NCBI GenBank assembly: GCA_000729835.1
Contig: JFHB01000229.1
Location: forward strand, 1 to 47,699
From: Atkinsonella hypoxylon
Taxonomy: Eukaryota; Ascomycota; Sordariomycetes; Hypocreales; Clavicipitaceae
DNA: 47,699 nucleotides
Direction: 5' to 3'
Of the stretch, positions 36,560 to 47,385 are shown one piece after another. The position numbers and the translations under genes were made by a program. The notes under the pieces were generated by a model. It did not search any database. It saw only the letters and a list, made by a program, of their open reading frames with translations, and was not told the origin of the DNA. Numbering within the stretch: the first letter of the stretch is position 1; every line of letters starts with the position of its first letter.

Positions 36560-37420
36560 CTAGTTTAGTCTTTAAGTCTACTTAGTACTCTTCTTAAGTA
36601 AGATTATAAGAGGCTTAGCTTTTATAGAGTAATACTATACCTAAATATAATAACAGCCTATAAGCTTAAGAAAGAATTTAACCTTAAAAACATTTTTATA
36701 CTCTATTTACTCTAGAATCTTTATTACTTTTACTTTTAAAGGTTTCTTTCTATTAGTGCTATATAAAAATCTAATAATCTCTATAGTCTTTTAGTATAGC
36801 TTTAATTTTATAGTAGATATAGTGTAACTAGCTAGCTTAATATTAATAAGAACTTTATTAATATTAATTAAATATTCTATAATATATCTTTATATATTAA
36901 ATAATACTTTCTCTTTATTATATATAGTAGTAAGGCCTCTTACTGCAATATTGTTTAAGAAAGGCTTATAAGTGTAAGGAATTAGGTTAAAAAGAATTCT
37001 TTTTACTATTTAAATAAATTAAGCAATAAAGTTAGTTGCTCCTTAAGGAAGTATATAAAGTTATAGAAGCTCTATTGCTGTTAAAATTATTATTAAGTCT
37101 TTACTTTTCTCTATAAGTAGCACTTAGTTATAGCTTAATAGTAAATTAATAACTAAAAGTATCTTATATATCCTAAATTCTTCGCTAAAAGCCTCTACTT
37201 CTTCTAGAATATAGGTATTCTATATTATAATCTTATTGTAAGCTATTATAAATAGCACTAGCTATATCCCTTTATTCTTCTTTATTACTAAAAATAAGGG
37301 TTTCTATAAGATCTATAGCTCTTTTTTAATAACCTATACTAAAGCTTCTTTTTTAATAAATTAACTAGTCTCCCTTATAGGCTAATAGGTATTAGTATTA
37401 ACTTTACTTTCTAAGCTTTA
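36560..37420 (-). pseudogene. Gypsy reverse transcriptase region
   Basis: Minus-strand text shows GATN-IAQF (with a stop), PYTCKPFLNNIAVRGLT and KVLINI-LASYTIS. The FLDD catalytic box of this family reads FLNN (36961-36947), both Asp codons changed GAC/GAT to AAC/AAT. Downstream KVKVIKILE and a thumb-like FLKLIGCYY lead into RNase H. The N-terminal limit is uncertain. Confidence 0.82.
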
Positions 37421-40400
37421 TAAGCAATAGTATAGATAACTTAAGGTAGTGTAACTAGGGAATTAATCTTTCTACACTCTAATAAGTTCTACACTAGTGC
37501 TACCTCTTAGTTATAAAGAATTTCCTTAAAAATATTAACTTCTTTTACTGTTAAATATTTTTATACTTATTTAACTATTTAATTTAAGCGCTTTTTTATT
37601 ATTTAGAATCCTTAGGGTTTTTTACTAAATCTTTCTATAATATATTTAGTGTATTTTCTTAATTTATTTAAGTATACTTTTGCCTCTTTTTACTTCTTTT
37701 ATTTCTACTTAAGGTCTCTATTAAGCGTAAACCTATTTAAAGGAATATTGTTTTTTAGTAGAATCTTATTAGCTTTCTACTTATATAATATATTTACCTT
37801 TAGATTAATTAGTTATAATTACCTTAAGGGCTAAATCTTCTTTATAGCCTCTTTAAGTTAGCTTCTATACTAATTAGCTATTTCCTTTATTATAAGGTTA
37901 ATAATAGCTACACCCTTATTCTTTATTATAAGCACTAGCTCCTTATTATTATCTAACTTAGCTTTAAGACTCTCTTTAACTATTTAATTATAGACTAAAT
38001 CCTTAAATAACTTATTAATTAAGATTAAATTAACGCTAGTAGCTATTACTTTATCTATTATAGTCTTCTATTTAATACTTCTAGTAACCCTTAAGACTAA
38101 TATAATATTACTAAAATAGTACTTTAAGAGAAGCTTACCTCCTTTATTACTGTACTTAAAGGTAACTTTAGCTATATATATAAAAGGTATTTTAAGGATT
38201 AATTGTATATATAAAGACTTTAGTATAATATAAAAGTAAATTAGCGTTTAGATATTTCTAAGGTACAGTTTTATTATTACCTCTTCTAATATTATAAGCT
38301 TATATAATATAAAAGATATAGTAGTAGTCTTTTGCTTTATTAAAGTTATTTTTAAATTAAGCTCTTTAATAAGGTCTTTAGTAATAATATTCTTTTATAA
38401 ACTATAATCTATAAGACTATTAATAAGTAAAGAGTTTAAGCTTTTAAGTTATACTTAAAGGTAAAGTAAGTTCTATAAATAGCTTATAATTACTTTTAGC
38501 TTTAAAATACTATTTAATCCTTTAATATAAAGCGCATTTACCTATAGGTTTACAATAAACTTTTTCTCTTTAATATAATTTTCTATACGTTTTTATATAA
38601 TATTCTATAAATCCTTTTAGATACTATTAAGCAGCTGTTTTATATATTTATTAGTAATATTTTCTTTATTGTCTTCTGTTGCCTCTTTAACTATAGTAGA
38701 TATTATCTTAATAATATTAATTAATTAATCTTTCTACTCCTTAACTCTTTACCTCTTCCTTAAGATAGAATATAGAGGTATAACTTTAGCACTTATTCTA
38801 TTAATATAATAGACTTTATTAATACTATTTACTTATATTAAGTATTTATTCTCTATTGCTTCTATAAGTATAGGCATTAGTTAGTATAGGTCTTACAAAC
38901 TAACTTTAATCTTTTTCTAAAAAATATCTTTAAATAATTATATAAGAAGCTATACTTTTATATCTATAGAGCTATCTTCCTTAGCTTTCTTTCCTTTTCT
39001 TTTTGCCTAGTTTTCTAAAGCTTCTTCTTACTTAATAAAGCATTATATCTCTATAGTATAGACTCTAAAGAGCTAGGCTGTAATTCTCTCCTTAATTAGT
39101 ATATAGAGAGTTCTTTTAGGTCTATATTCCTTTATCTTAAACGTTAAAGTTACTATAGTACTATTAGTAGAGTTTCTCTTAAGGATAGCTTCTAGTAGAA
39201 TATATATTAAGTAATAATTAGAAATATTAATCTTATTAAAGATTTAATTTAATATCTCTCTCTCTTTCTTACTAGGCTTTTAATAGTTTAATGTTTTTTT
39301 ACTAAATTCCTTAACTTAAGAATAATACTATTTTATAATATAGTAGTTAAAGTAATTAACCTAGAACACTATAAGCCTATAAAGATAACTTTCTATACTA
39401 AAGAAGCTTTATATAAGAATAAATAGCACTAGATTATTTAATTCTACTATTAAGATACTTACTCTTTAATTATACTTTATAAAGCTAATCTTATTATTAT
39501 ACTAGTAAAACTAGCATTAATCTATATAATAACCTTTCTTACTATAGTAATAGCAGTAATACTGCCTTATATAGCTTTTAGTTATATAGGTCCTAAAGCT
39601 TTAGGCATTATTATATATATTAATAGCGTTAATATATATATTCTACCTTTTCTCTTTCTTCTTCCTAAATTTCTTTTTAAAAAGCTTTATAATATCTATT
39701 TTTAAAACTACTTACTTTATAAGTATAATTTTTATATCTTTAAACTTCTAGGTTAAATTATCTATTTAATCTTTTACTTTTAAAATAAGCTATATAATTT
39801 CTTTAGTCTTATAACTAAAGTTACTTATACTATATTACTTAGGACTTCTTCTGCCTAGAGGTATATAAAGGTAGTCTCTTTTATTATTATAAAGTTTAGA
39901 ATTACAGTCTTTTAGCTTTATTCTAGCTTATATATACTAGCTAAGTTACTCTAATAACTCTCTATAGAGCATTATAATAAACTTAGCTTTAGTAACTTTT
40001 ATTTAATCTATAAAGCTAGTAAGTATAGTATCTAGTAAGGCCTTATAAATGTAATTAAACTAAGAGGTTATACTGCACTATATATAGAGCTTAGCGCTAA
40101 TTATAGCAGCTTAGTGCTCTTAAAGCTAATAGAGAGTATTCTTTATAGTCCTTAAATAGTTTCTCTTTAGGTCTTTAAGCTTTTTATTAGCTTACTCCTT
40201 TTAATTCTAAAGAGTAGCTTTATACTAAAGTAAAAGCTACTCTTTAGCTTCTTTCTAATTATATAAAGTATAAATAACCTTTATATACTTATAGATTAAT
40301 AGATTAATATAATAAATAAATATTTTCTACTAGTTTTTCTTTAGAATAAATAAGGTCTCTATTTTTAGCTTAAAGCTAGTTAAGTAATTAAGAATATTTT

Positions 40401-41305
40401 CTCCTTTAAATTAATATATATTAAACTTCTTATTAAAGGTAGCTTAAGCTTACTGCTTTTTAATAGCTTTACTTATAGCTTTAGTAAGAGCCTTATAAGG
40501 TATAGCTATAGTGCTATTAGTACTAGCCTTTTTATCTTAAGTATTTAATTCTATTATAATCTTAGGTTCTAAAATAACTTTTTTAGAAGATTTACTAGAT
40601 TAACTAGAGCTAATATTAGCTGCTTTAAACGTAAAGCTTATGCTTTTCTTTAAGAGATATAGAATATTAAACTTATATAAATAACTAATAGAATAGCTTA
40701 ATATAGAAAGTAGGTATAAAAAGAATAATTAATCTTACTTAGTAAAAAGAGTATAATATATATAATTCTCTATATTAGCTATACTTTTAATGCTCTTACC
40801 TTCTACTTCTATAGTTATATAAGCTTCTAACGCTAAGATATAAAGGCTAAGAACTTAATTACTAATAATAGTAAATATAAAGATAACTGCTAAAATAAGG
40901 ATAAAAAAGAAATTTTTCTCTATAATTAAATAATTATAACGTTTAAAGGACCTAAAAACTTCCTTTTTACTATATTAAAGCTATCTTAGCTAAGAGTAAA
41001 ATAGAGGTTAAATAAGCTAGCTAGTATTTACAATATAGCAATTATCTTTAACTAGGCCTAGCCCTTCTTAGCTTAAAAAAGCTATAGAAATTTTCTTTCT
41101 CCCTTAATTAAATAATCTCTTATAATATAGAGCTTTTATCCCTATAATTTCCTTCTTTTTTATATTAGTAATGTTTAAGCTAAAGTGCTCTTCTATCTTT
41201 AATACTTAGTAGCTTTTCCTTCTTTCTTTTAAGATCTCTATAAAAAACCTTCTAATTATATAATGCACTTTAATTAGAATAATTCCCTAGTAAAGCCTCT
41301 ATTTT
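37421..41305 (-). pseudogene. Gypsy gag and 5' pol region
   Basis: From the 5' LTR downward the minus strand carries gag-like text at about 40530-40000: YKALTKAISKAIKKQ, then FNIYQFKGENILNYLTSFKL, a typical capsid-domain beginning, and a Lys/Leu-rich helical stretch. The protease should lie between this and the reverse transcriptase but I cannot read its Asp-Thr/Ser-Gly box. A zinc knuckle was not seen. Stops are frequent. Confidence 0.55.
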
Positions 41306-41788
41306 TATTAACTTAAAACTAAACCCCTAAATAACTATATAGCCTATACTAAAGTAGGTAACAATATAGCGTACGTTAAGATTAAAGAGAATTAGTAAAG
41401 AGTAAGATATTTAATAGTATATACTATTAAACAATAGTAGGTAAGAAGATTAAATAGTTAGAAAAGGCAGAAATAAAATATTAATTACAGCTTAGAAGAT
41501 ATATATATACAAAAGGAGCTAAATGTGCTAAAGAGTTAGAGAAAGTGTTACTAGCAGTAAAGTAATATCTCTTAAGCGTTAAGTGTTGTAAATTAAAGTA
41601 GGCTAAAAGATATTAATTAATTAAAAGAGTAAAAGCCTAAAAAGAGTTAGCAGAAGCTGCTTACGCGCTTGCTTGCTTTTACTATCTATATGCCTAGGAG
41701 ATGTGCACTCTTATAGAGAAAAATCTGTATGTAGCATCCCTTGCAAAGCTAATATAAGAGCGCAAGGGGGTAACCCCGCCGCGACACA
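41306..41788 (-). repeat. 5' LTR of the gypsy element (copy B, 483 bp)
   Basis: The same length as copy A and alignable throughout. On the element's strand it starts TGTGTCGCGGCGGGG. Its outer 130 bases (about 41655-41788) are barely mutated while its inner end (41306-41400) is more mutated than the matching part of copy A. The primer-binding site just inside (41305-41285) reads AAAAATAGAGGC and is too altered to assign a tRNA. Confidence 0.88.
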
Positions 41789-41794
41789 GTAGTT
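41789..41794. other. Target-site duplication of the gypsy element, right copy
   Basis: GTAGTT, identical to 30050-30055. Confidence 0.85.
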
Positions 41795-44392
41795 CCTTTC
41801 CCTTTAACTTCTTAAACTATATAAGATTTAAAGATATAGCTGTTATATATAGTAAAGTTAAATTTAATAAATTAAAAGATATCTTTAGCTAATAGTGCAT
41901 TGATTTTAGCTTAGTTAAATGCTTTAAATAGAGCACTTTTTGCTGTAATCTTATTGTCTTTCCTTAGTTATATAGCTAAGTTATAGTTTACTGTTTCTTT
42001 TATAGAAAAAAAAAATTTTATTGCTAAATTTATATAGTAATATATAAGTAGAATTAATATTACTACTAGGATTAAGATTATAAGAACTACTAGTAGTTAA
42101 ACTAAAAACAGTAATATATTTATTTAGTTTATTGTTAAAAGTAAAGGAATTTTATATAGAATTAATTAGAATAGAAAAAGGGTTTTTTCTTAGTCTTCTA
42201 GAACCTCTTTTCTATATTAAGTTTAAATTAATTAGTTACTTTACCTTTAGAGGTCTTTCTCTTTTCTTTAGTAAAGTAGAATTGCTTTTAAGTAGGGATT
42301 CTATATTGCTTTTATTAGGTATAACGTTAAAAACAGCAGAATAATTGTTAAATTTATTGTTATTATAGTAGTAGGGTTTTATAATAGTTATATAAAAACA
42401 AATAAGGCTATAAGGCATTTATATAGTATATTCCTTGCTATCTATAGTAAGCAGCTTATAGGGGCCTTACTAGCCTTCTTTTTTATGCTATATATACACT
42501 TCTAACTGTAAAGGCAGTAAATATATAGGTATTGTATTTAGGCTGTTGCAGGAGGTAAAAGCATTATAAATTTGCCTTTATACTAAGCACTTTTAGGCTT
42601 TATTAGTAGCTTTACGTAAAATTAAAGCTTATTATATTATAGAAAGGCTTAGAGGTAAATTATCTATTATATAGAAGTAAGAACTAAAGACTAATAATAT
42701 AGGTATAAAACTATTAGGTTTAGTAGAATTATTAACAGCTTTAACAGCTATCTAAAGCTTTTAATCCTTTATAATACTAGTATTAGTGCCTAATTTATTG
42801 CTAATAATATTGTAAGCTCTTTATAATAAGCTATAGTACTATTCAATTTTACTAATACTATTATAGGCTTTAATAGAAACTTTATTAACATTAATAGACA
42901 ACATTTATATATAATAGTGGAATTTAGCGGATGTAAAGTTCTTTCTAGTATTATAAACTATCTAGTTAGAAGGACCTAGATAGATATTAATCTAGCATTC
43001 TTTTAATGCATTCTAGATATCTTATACTTTCTACTTTTAGGGTTCTAGAAAGTAGGCTGCTTAGAATAAAGTTGTAGAATTAATAATATAAAGAATAGAG
43101 CTGCTATTTAGGTGTATAATATTAACAGTAATTTTATAGTTAAAGTTATAGTTATCTTTTAATGTAAATTAAAATTAACTAGGTAATTTACTGTTAAGTT
43201 AGCAGTAGTAGTAGACTTATATAATTCTATTAATAGCGTTATTATTACTAATATCTTTGCCTATATATTATAGAATCTTTGTTAATTGTTATATAAAGAG
43301 ATACTTAAATTAACAATAAAGCTAATAGATTTGCTTTTTTAATAGAAAGAATGCAGCTACTTCTATAGCTTCTAGAGTTTACTATAGATGTCTCTATTTC
43401 TAGATAATAGAAACCTTTTAATTGCCTTAAATTAGTACGTTTTTAAGGTTGTTAAGCTTTATATACATCTTATCTATATTATTAATGCTGTATAGAAATA
43501 GAGTACTTATATTAATTATATAGAATATAATTAAGCTAAAGACTGTTAAAACTGTAATAAAACCTATTAAAGTTACTAATCTTACGCTAAATGTAATTAT
43601 ATAGTATTAATTAGATAGATTTATCTTTAATAAAGGCATTTTCTTCACTAGTGCTTATACTTAGTTAATTCTAGCTGTTAATACGCCTGCTGCTTTAGTG
43701 TTAAGCAAGATGCCTCTAAATATCTTACTAGAATAACGTTCTTCTAATACATAAGATAACGAATATAACAAGGGATCTATAGAATTTAATTAATCTTCTG
43801 TAAATAGGTTTTCCTTATGTAGAGCATACTAGCAGGCTTCTTCCTTAAGGTTCTAGAAGATAGCTCTTATTGAAAATAATAGGGATTATAGGACTAGATA
43901 TCTAAGAGGGTAGTGGTCTCTTAGATTTAGCACCTGTAATTGCTCCTAGCAATTATCACGTAGTAGAAGCAGCAGCGGCCTAAATCAAGCTGTAGTGTAT
44001 AGTACTAGATCACGTAGAGGCAATAGATAACTGTAATAGTAGTATCTTTATATTAAGAGCGCTGTAACGAATAAGTTAGTGAGAGTAGAATCTTAAATCT
44101 TTCTAGTCCCTTATAGACCCTCTAACTATATTAGCGGGCTGTAGTCGCTAGAAGGGGCTTATAGGCTACTTTATAATTTCCGCAAAAAGATTTACTATAT
44201 AAAAACAAAAAAATCAACTTACAGCTATATAAACGAGAAACCTATATGCACAATTTAATAAATTCTACTAATAGCAAACAACCCTTATAAGCAACTCTAT
44301 CTAACAATTATACTATTAAATAGCCCTAATTCTTAGCTTTTAAATAGTATACTTCTTAAATTTCTACTATTGCTAGTTGTAGAGAAAATCGC
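41789..44392 (-). pseudogene. Copia-1 5' part: gag end, protease, integrase, start of reverse transcriptase
   Basis: Minus-strand order from about 43860 downward: a gag-terminal segment; a protease box that reads LLNTKAAGV (NTK at 43702-43694) where a copia protease has DTG; then the integrase core with IYLGPSN at 42984-42964 and ISNKLGTNTS; and the integrase C-terminal module GPYKLLTID (42466-42440) and ITIIKPYY. It ends with YIFKSYIV-EVKGKGTT just before 41794. The frame continues at 30049 on the far side of the gypsy element, which shows both halves were one copia element. The 5' end and 5' LTR are not visible; copia-2 starts at 44393. The stretch 43900-44392 is unassigned. Confidence 0.78.
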
Positions 44393-44577
44393 TGTTAAAG
44401 TTAACTATAGGTTAGGCAACTTTGCCTTAGTCGATTCTAGATGTTTTACATCTAGTAACAGCAATATCTCTACTAAAAATTAACGTAATAAGACCTAGTT
44501 AGGGCTACGTAATAGAGCAACTAACAGGCAACTAGCAAGCATAAAAATAGGCTATATAGGGTAGCTTATTTTTAACA
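44393..44577 (-). repeat. 3' LTR of copia-2 (185 bp)
   Basis: On the minus strand it starts TGTTAAAAATAAGC and ends CTTTAACA, giving 7-bp inverted ends TGTTAAA/TTTAACA. A purine tract (CTAGAGGGAG, 44587-44578) precedes it. The matching 5' LTR lies outside the window. Confidence 0.8.
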
Positions 44578-46188
44578 CTCCCTCTAGAAATATAAGAAGT
44601 AACTAGTTCTATAAGCAACTTAGCTCCTTTAAAGGATATCTAAGTTAGAATTAACTAACGAAATACAGTACTAATAATAGAACTAAAATAACATAACTAA
44701 TTCCAGCAATTCTAGGGTAGTTATAGTTAAATATAACTAGTTGTTGTTAATTGTTTTTGTTGTTTTCGATTTTTAACTATTTTTCGTTGCTTTTCGATTT
44801 TTTAAGTGTTTTTATTGCTTTTATAAGCTAGCTAGAAAGCTCTAGTAACTTAATAAATTGTTAATGCTTTTAAATAGCAAGAGGCTTAGTTAGGCTATCT
44901 GCTAGTATCTAATTTATATTAATATAACTAACCTTAGCTATACCTTTATAAATCTTTTCCCTAATATAGTTAAACTTTAAAAGGGTGTGCTTAGTTCTAC
45001 TATATAACGTTAAGTTATAAGCAGTAACTATAGCGCCTTAATTATTACACCTAATAGGAATAGGAGGGGTTAAAGGCAGCTTTATCTCCTTAAAAAGGCT
45101 GTAGAGCTACTCTAATTCCCTAATAGCTTTAGATAATGCATTAGATTCTGCTTCTAAAGTGGAAAGAGCAATAGTACTAGCTTTTTTCGATTTCCAGCTA
45201 ATAGGTCTACTAGCTAGCTTATATAGATAAGTATAGGTTGATTTAGAAGAGACTTTATTACCAGTAAAATCGCTATTGCAATAACTAAGGAGGGTCTTAA
45301 GTACTTCTTTAGAGCTAGAAGCTTTAGAAGAAGACCCTATAGGGTGTAGACTAGAACGCTTATAAATAATAGTAAAGCTTCTAGTACTACTTAAGTACCT
45401 TAGGAGGTACTTAGAGGCATTTAGGTGCTCTATATAGGGCTTAGCTAAGAAGGTTAATAGCCACTAAACGGAAAAAGCAATATTAGCCCTAGTTAGCAAT
45501 ATAAGATACATTATAGTACCTATTATGCTCTAATAAAGCTTATAGTTAGATTTAGAGAGAAGTTTTGTAACTAGTTACTTTAGAATTCCCAGCTGTATAG
45601 GGATAGAAGCTAGCTTAGCATCTAGCATTTTAAATCTTTCTAGGGCTTTAAGGATGTATTAAGATTAGTGGATTTTAATAGACCTTTTAGACCTATTACG
45701 GGTAATTTATATACCTAGAAAGAATTCTGCTGGTCCTCTATCTTCTATTGGATAAGCTTTATATAATAGCTTCTTTAGCTTATTAATATAGCTTAGATTT
45801 AGACCAATTAGAAGACAGTTATCTACGTAAGTAGCAATATACGTAGATGTAGCTAGGTTATAAAAGACTGCTAGGTCTAATATAAGAGGTTTAAATCTAT
45901 ACTTTTAAAGTAATTCTGTTAGAATTTGCTGCTATTCTCTAGAACTTTGCTTTAGACCATAGAGGGATTTTTCTAGCTTAATTACTTGCTCTTTAGAGGG
46001 CTTGTAATTACAGCTTTTTAGTAGCTTAGCTACTAATGGCGTTGCTTCTGCAAATTCAACGAATCCATCTAGGATTTCCATATAAATAGCTTCCTTTAGC
46101 TTACTATTTAAAAACGCTCCTATAAAGTCGATTTGCTTAACTTCCCAGTTATTAAAAGCTGCAAGAGCTAATAATATACGCCAGCTAG
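44578..46188 (-). pseudogene. Copia-2 pol, 3' part: reverse transcriptase and RNase H
   Basis: A Ty1/copia frame readable almost without shift. It begins right after the solo LTR with SWRILLALAAFNNWEVKQID and GAFLN, then KLEKSLYGLKQSS and the catalytic box YVDN (45829-45818, YVDD in active relatives). LAVFYNLATSTYIA and GPAEFFLGI follow. The RNase H part has SRPISWKSKKASTIALSTLE and ends ILADSLTKPLA (about 44910-44879). In-frame stops replace Gln or Trp at about a dozen places. It is less damaged than copia-1 and the gypsy element. Confidence 0.88.
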
Positions 46189-46674
46189 TGTGTCGCGGCG
46201 GGGTTACCCCCTTGCGCTCTTACATTAGCTTTGCAAGGGATGCCACATACAGATTTTCTCTATAAGAGTGCGCATCGCCTAGACATCTAGATAGTTTAAG
46301 CAAGCAAGCAAGCGCGTAAGCAGCTTCTGCTAACTCTTTTTGGCTTTTGCTCTTTTTAATTAATTAATATCTTTTAGCCTGCTTTAGTTTACAACACTTA
46401 ATACTTAAGAAATATTGCTCTGCTAATACTAACACTTTCCTTAACTCTTTAATATATTTAGCTCCTTTTGCGCGTATATATCTTTTAAGCTGTAATTAAT
46501 ATTTTATTTCTACCTTTTCGAACTATTTAATCTTCTTGCCTACTATTGCTTAATAGTATACACTAATAAATATCTCGCTCTCTGCCGATTCTCTTCGATC
46601 TTAACGTGCGCTACATCGTTACCTGCTTTAGTGTAGGCTGCATGGTTATTTAGGGGTTTAGTTTTAAGGCGACA
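46189..46674 (+). repeat. Solo LTR of the gypsy family (copy C, 486 bp), opposite orientation
   Basis: It begins TGTGTCGCGGCGGGG and ends AAGGCGACA on the plus strand, and aligns with the reverse complement of copies A and B. It is flanked by AGCTAG (46183-46188) and AACTAG (46675-46680), a 6-bp target duplication with one G-to-A difference. Removing it restores the copia-2 frame across the junction. No internal gypsy sequence adjoins it, so it is most simply a product of LTR-LTR recombination. It is the least mutated of the three copies at its GC-rich end. Confidence 0.88.
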
Positions 46675-47385
46675 AACTAGAAGGAATACTAGTTGCAGCA
46701 AAGGTCTCTAGATAGTCTTGACCTTCTATTTGCATAAATCCCTTAGCAACAAGGCGGGCCTTATATTTTATAGGATTATTTTCTTTATCCTTTTTTAGCC
46801 TATAAACAAGCCTATTCTTTAGAACTCTTCGGCCCTTAGGTACTTAGTCTTTCCCTATAAATTTAAAGGTTCTAGCAGCTAATAGCTGCTTAAATTCGCT
46901 ATAGGTAGCTTCTATCTAATGCTGCTTAGCAGAGCTTTTTAGGGCTTGCTTCTACGTATTAGGAAGTTCATCCTTGCTATTAGAAGTAATAGCTGCTTTA
47001 GTCCTAGCCTTAAAGCATAGATCCTTAATTAAGGAAAATATGTCTCTATCTAAATCTATAGCATCAGCATTAGCTTCAGCTTCTATAGGTTCTATATTAG
47101 CCTAAGGGGCTTCTATAGATATAGGGGCTTTAGGGGCCTCTATAGCTTCTATAGGGTTGCTTAGTAGAAGAGCTTAATCTATAGGTTCTAGTGGATAATT
47201 CAGCACATCTAGATAACTAGGATAAGGATACTTAGGAGTATAATTATCTACTAACTGCTAGTTATTAATCTCTCCCTCTAAAGGATTATCTACTATAGAA
47301 CCAATAGGAACCTTAGGGATGCCCTGTAAAATAGGACCTATTCCTTCTATAATTTTAATGAAGCTAGTTGTCACGGATTAATCAG
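46675..47385 (-). pseudogene. Copia-2 pol, linker and N-terminal reverse transcriptase
   Basis: Minus-strand text beginning near 47385 (IIEGIGPILQGIPKV) runs through an acidic, Ile/Pro/Glu-rich linker. It continues with LKNRLVYRLKKDK and the reverse-transcriptase entry motif KARLVAKGFMQIEGQDYLET (about 46770-46705) up to the solo LTR. In-frame stops replace Gln or Trp. The integrase that should precede the linker is not readable upstream, so the element is interrupted or truncated near 47385. Confidence 0.8.

Larger units (their letters stand above)
30056..41788 (-). mobile_element. Ty3/gypsy LTR retrotransposon, 11.7 kb, RIP-inactivated
   Basis: A complete element bounded by two 483-bp LTRs in direct orientation and a perfect 6-bp target duplication, inserted in the reverse transcriptase of copia-1. 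Domain order on the minus strand is gag, reverse transcriptase, RNase H, integrase, the Ty3 (Metaviridae) order. It is long for a fungal gypsy element. About 3.7 kb between integrase and the 3' LTR is unassigned. Every coding domain is interrupted by stops and carries catalytic Asp-to-Asn changes, so it cannot move by itself. It is younger than copia-1, which it interrupts. Confidence 0.88.

Noticed and set aside
37649..37834. 61-codon plus frame rich in Phe/Leu/Tyr
   Set aside because: A chance frame in TA-converted gypsy pol, where the coding strand is minus.
42132..42418. Short plus and minus frames near 42.2 kb
   Set aside because: The minus frame is only the tail of the copia-1 integrase module (ending ITIIKPYY) and the plus one is its shadow. 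Neither is a separate gene.
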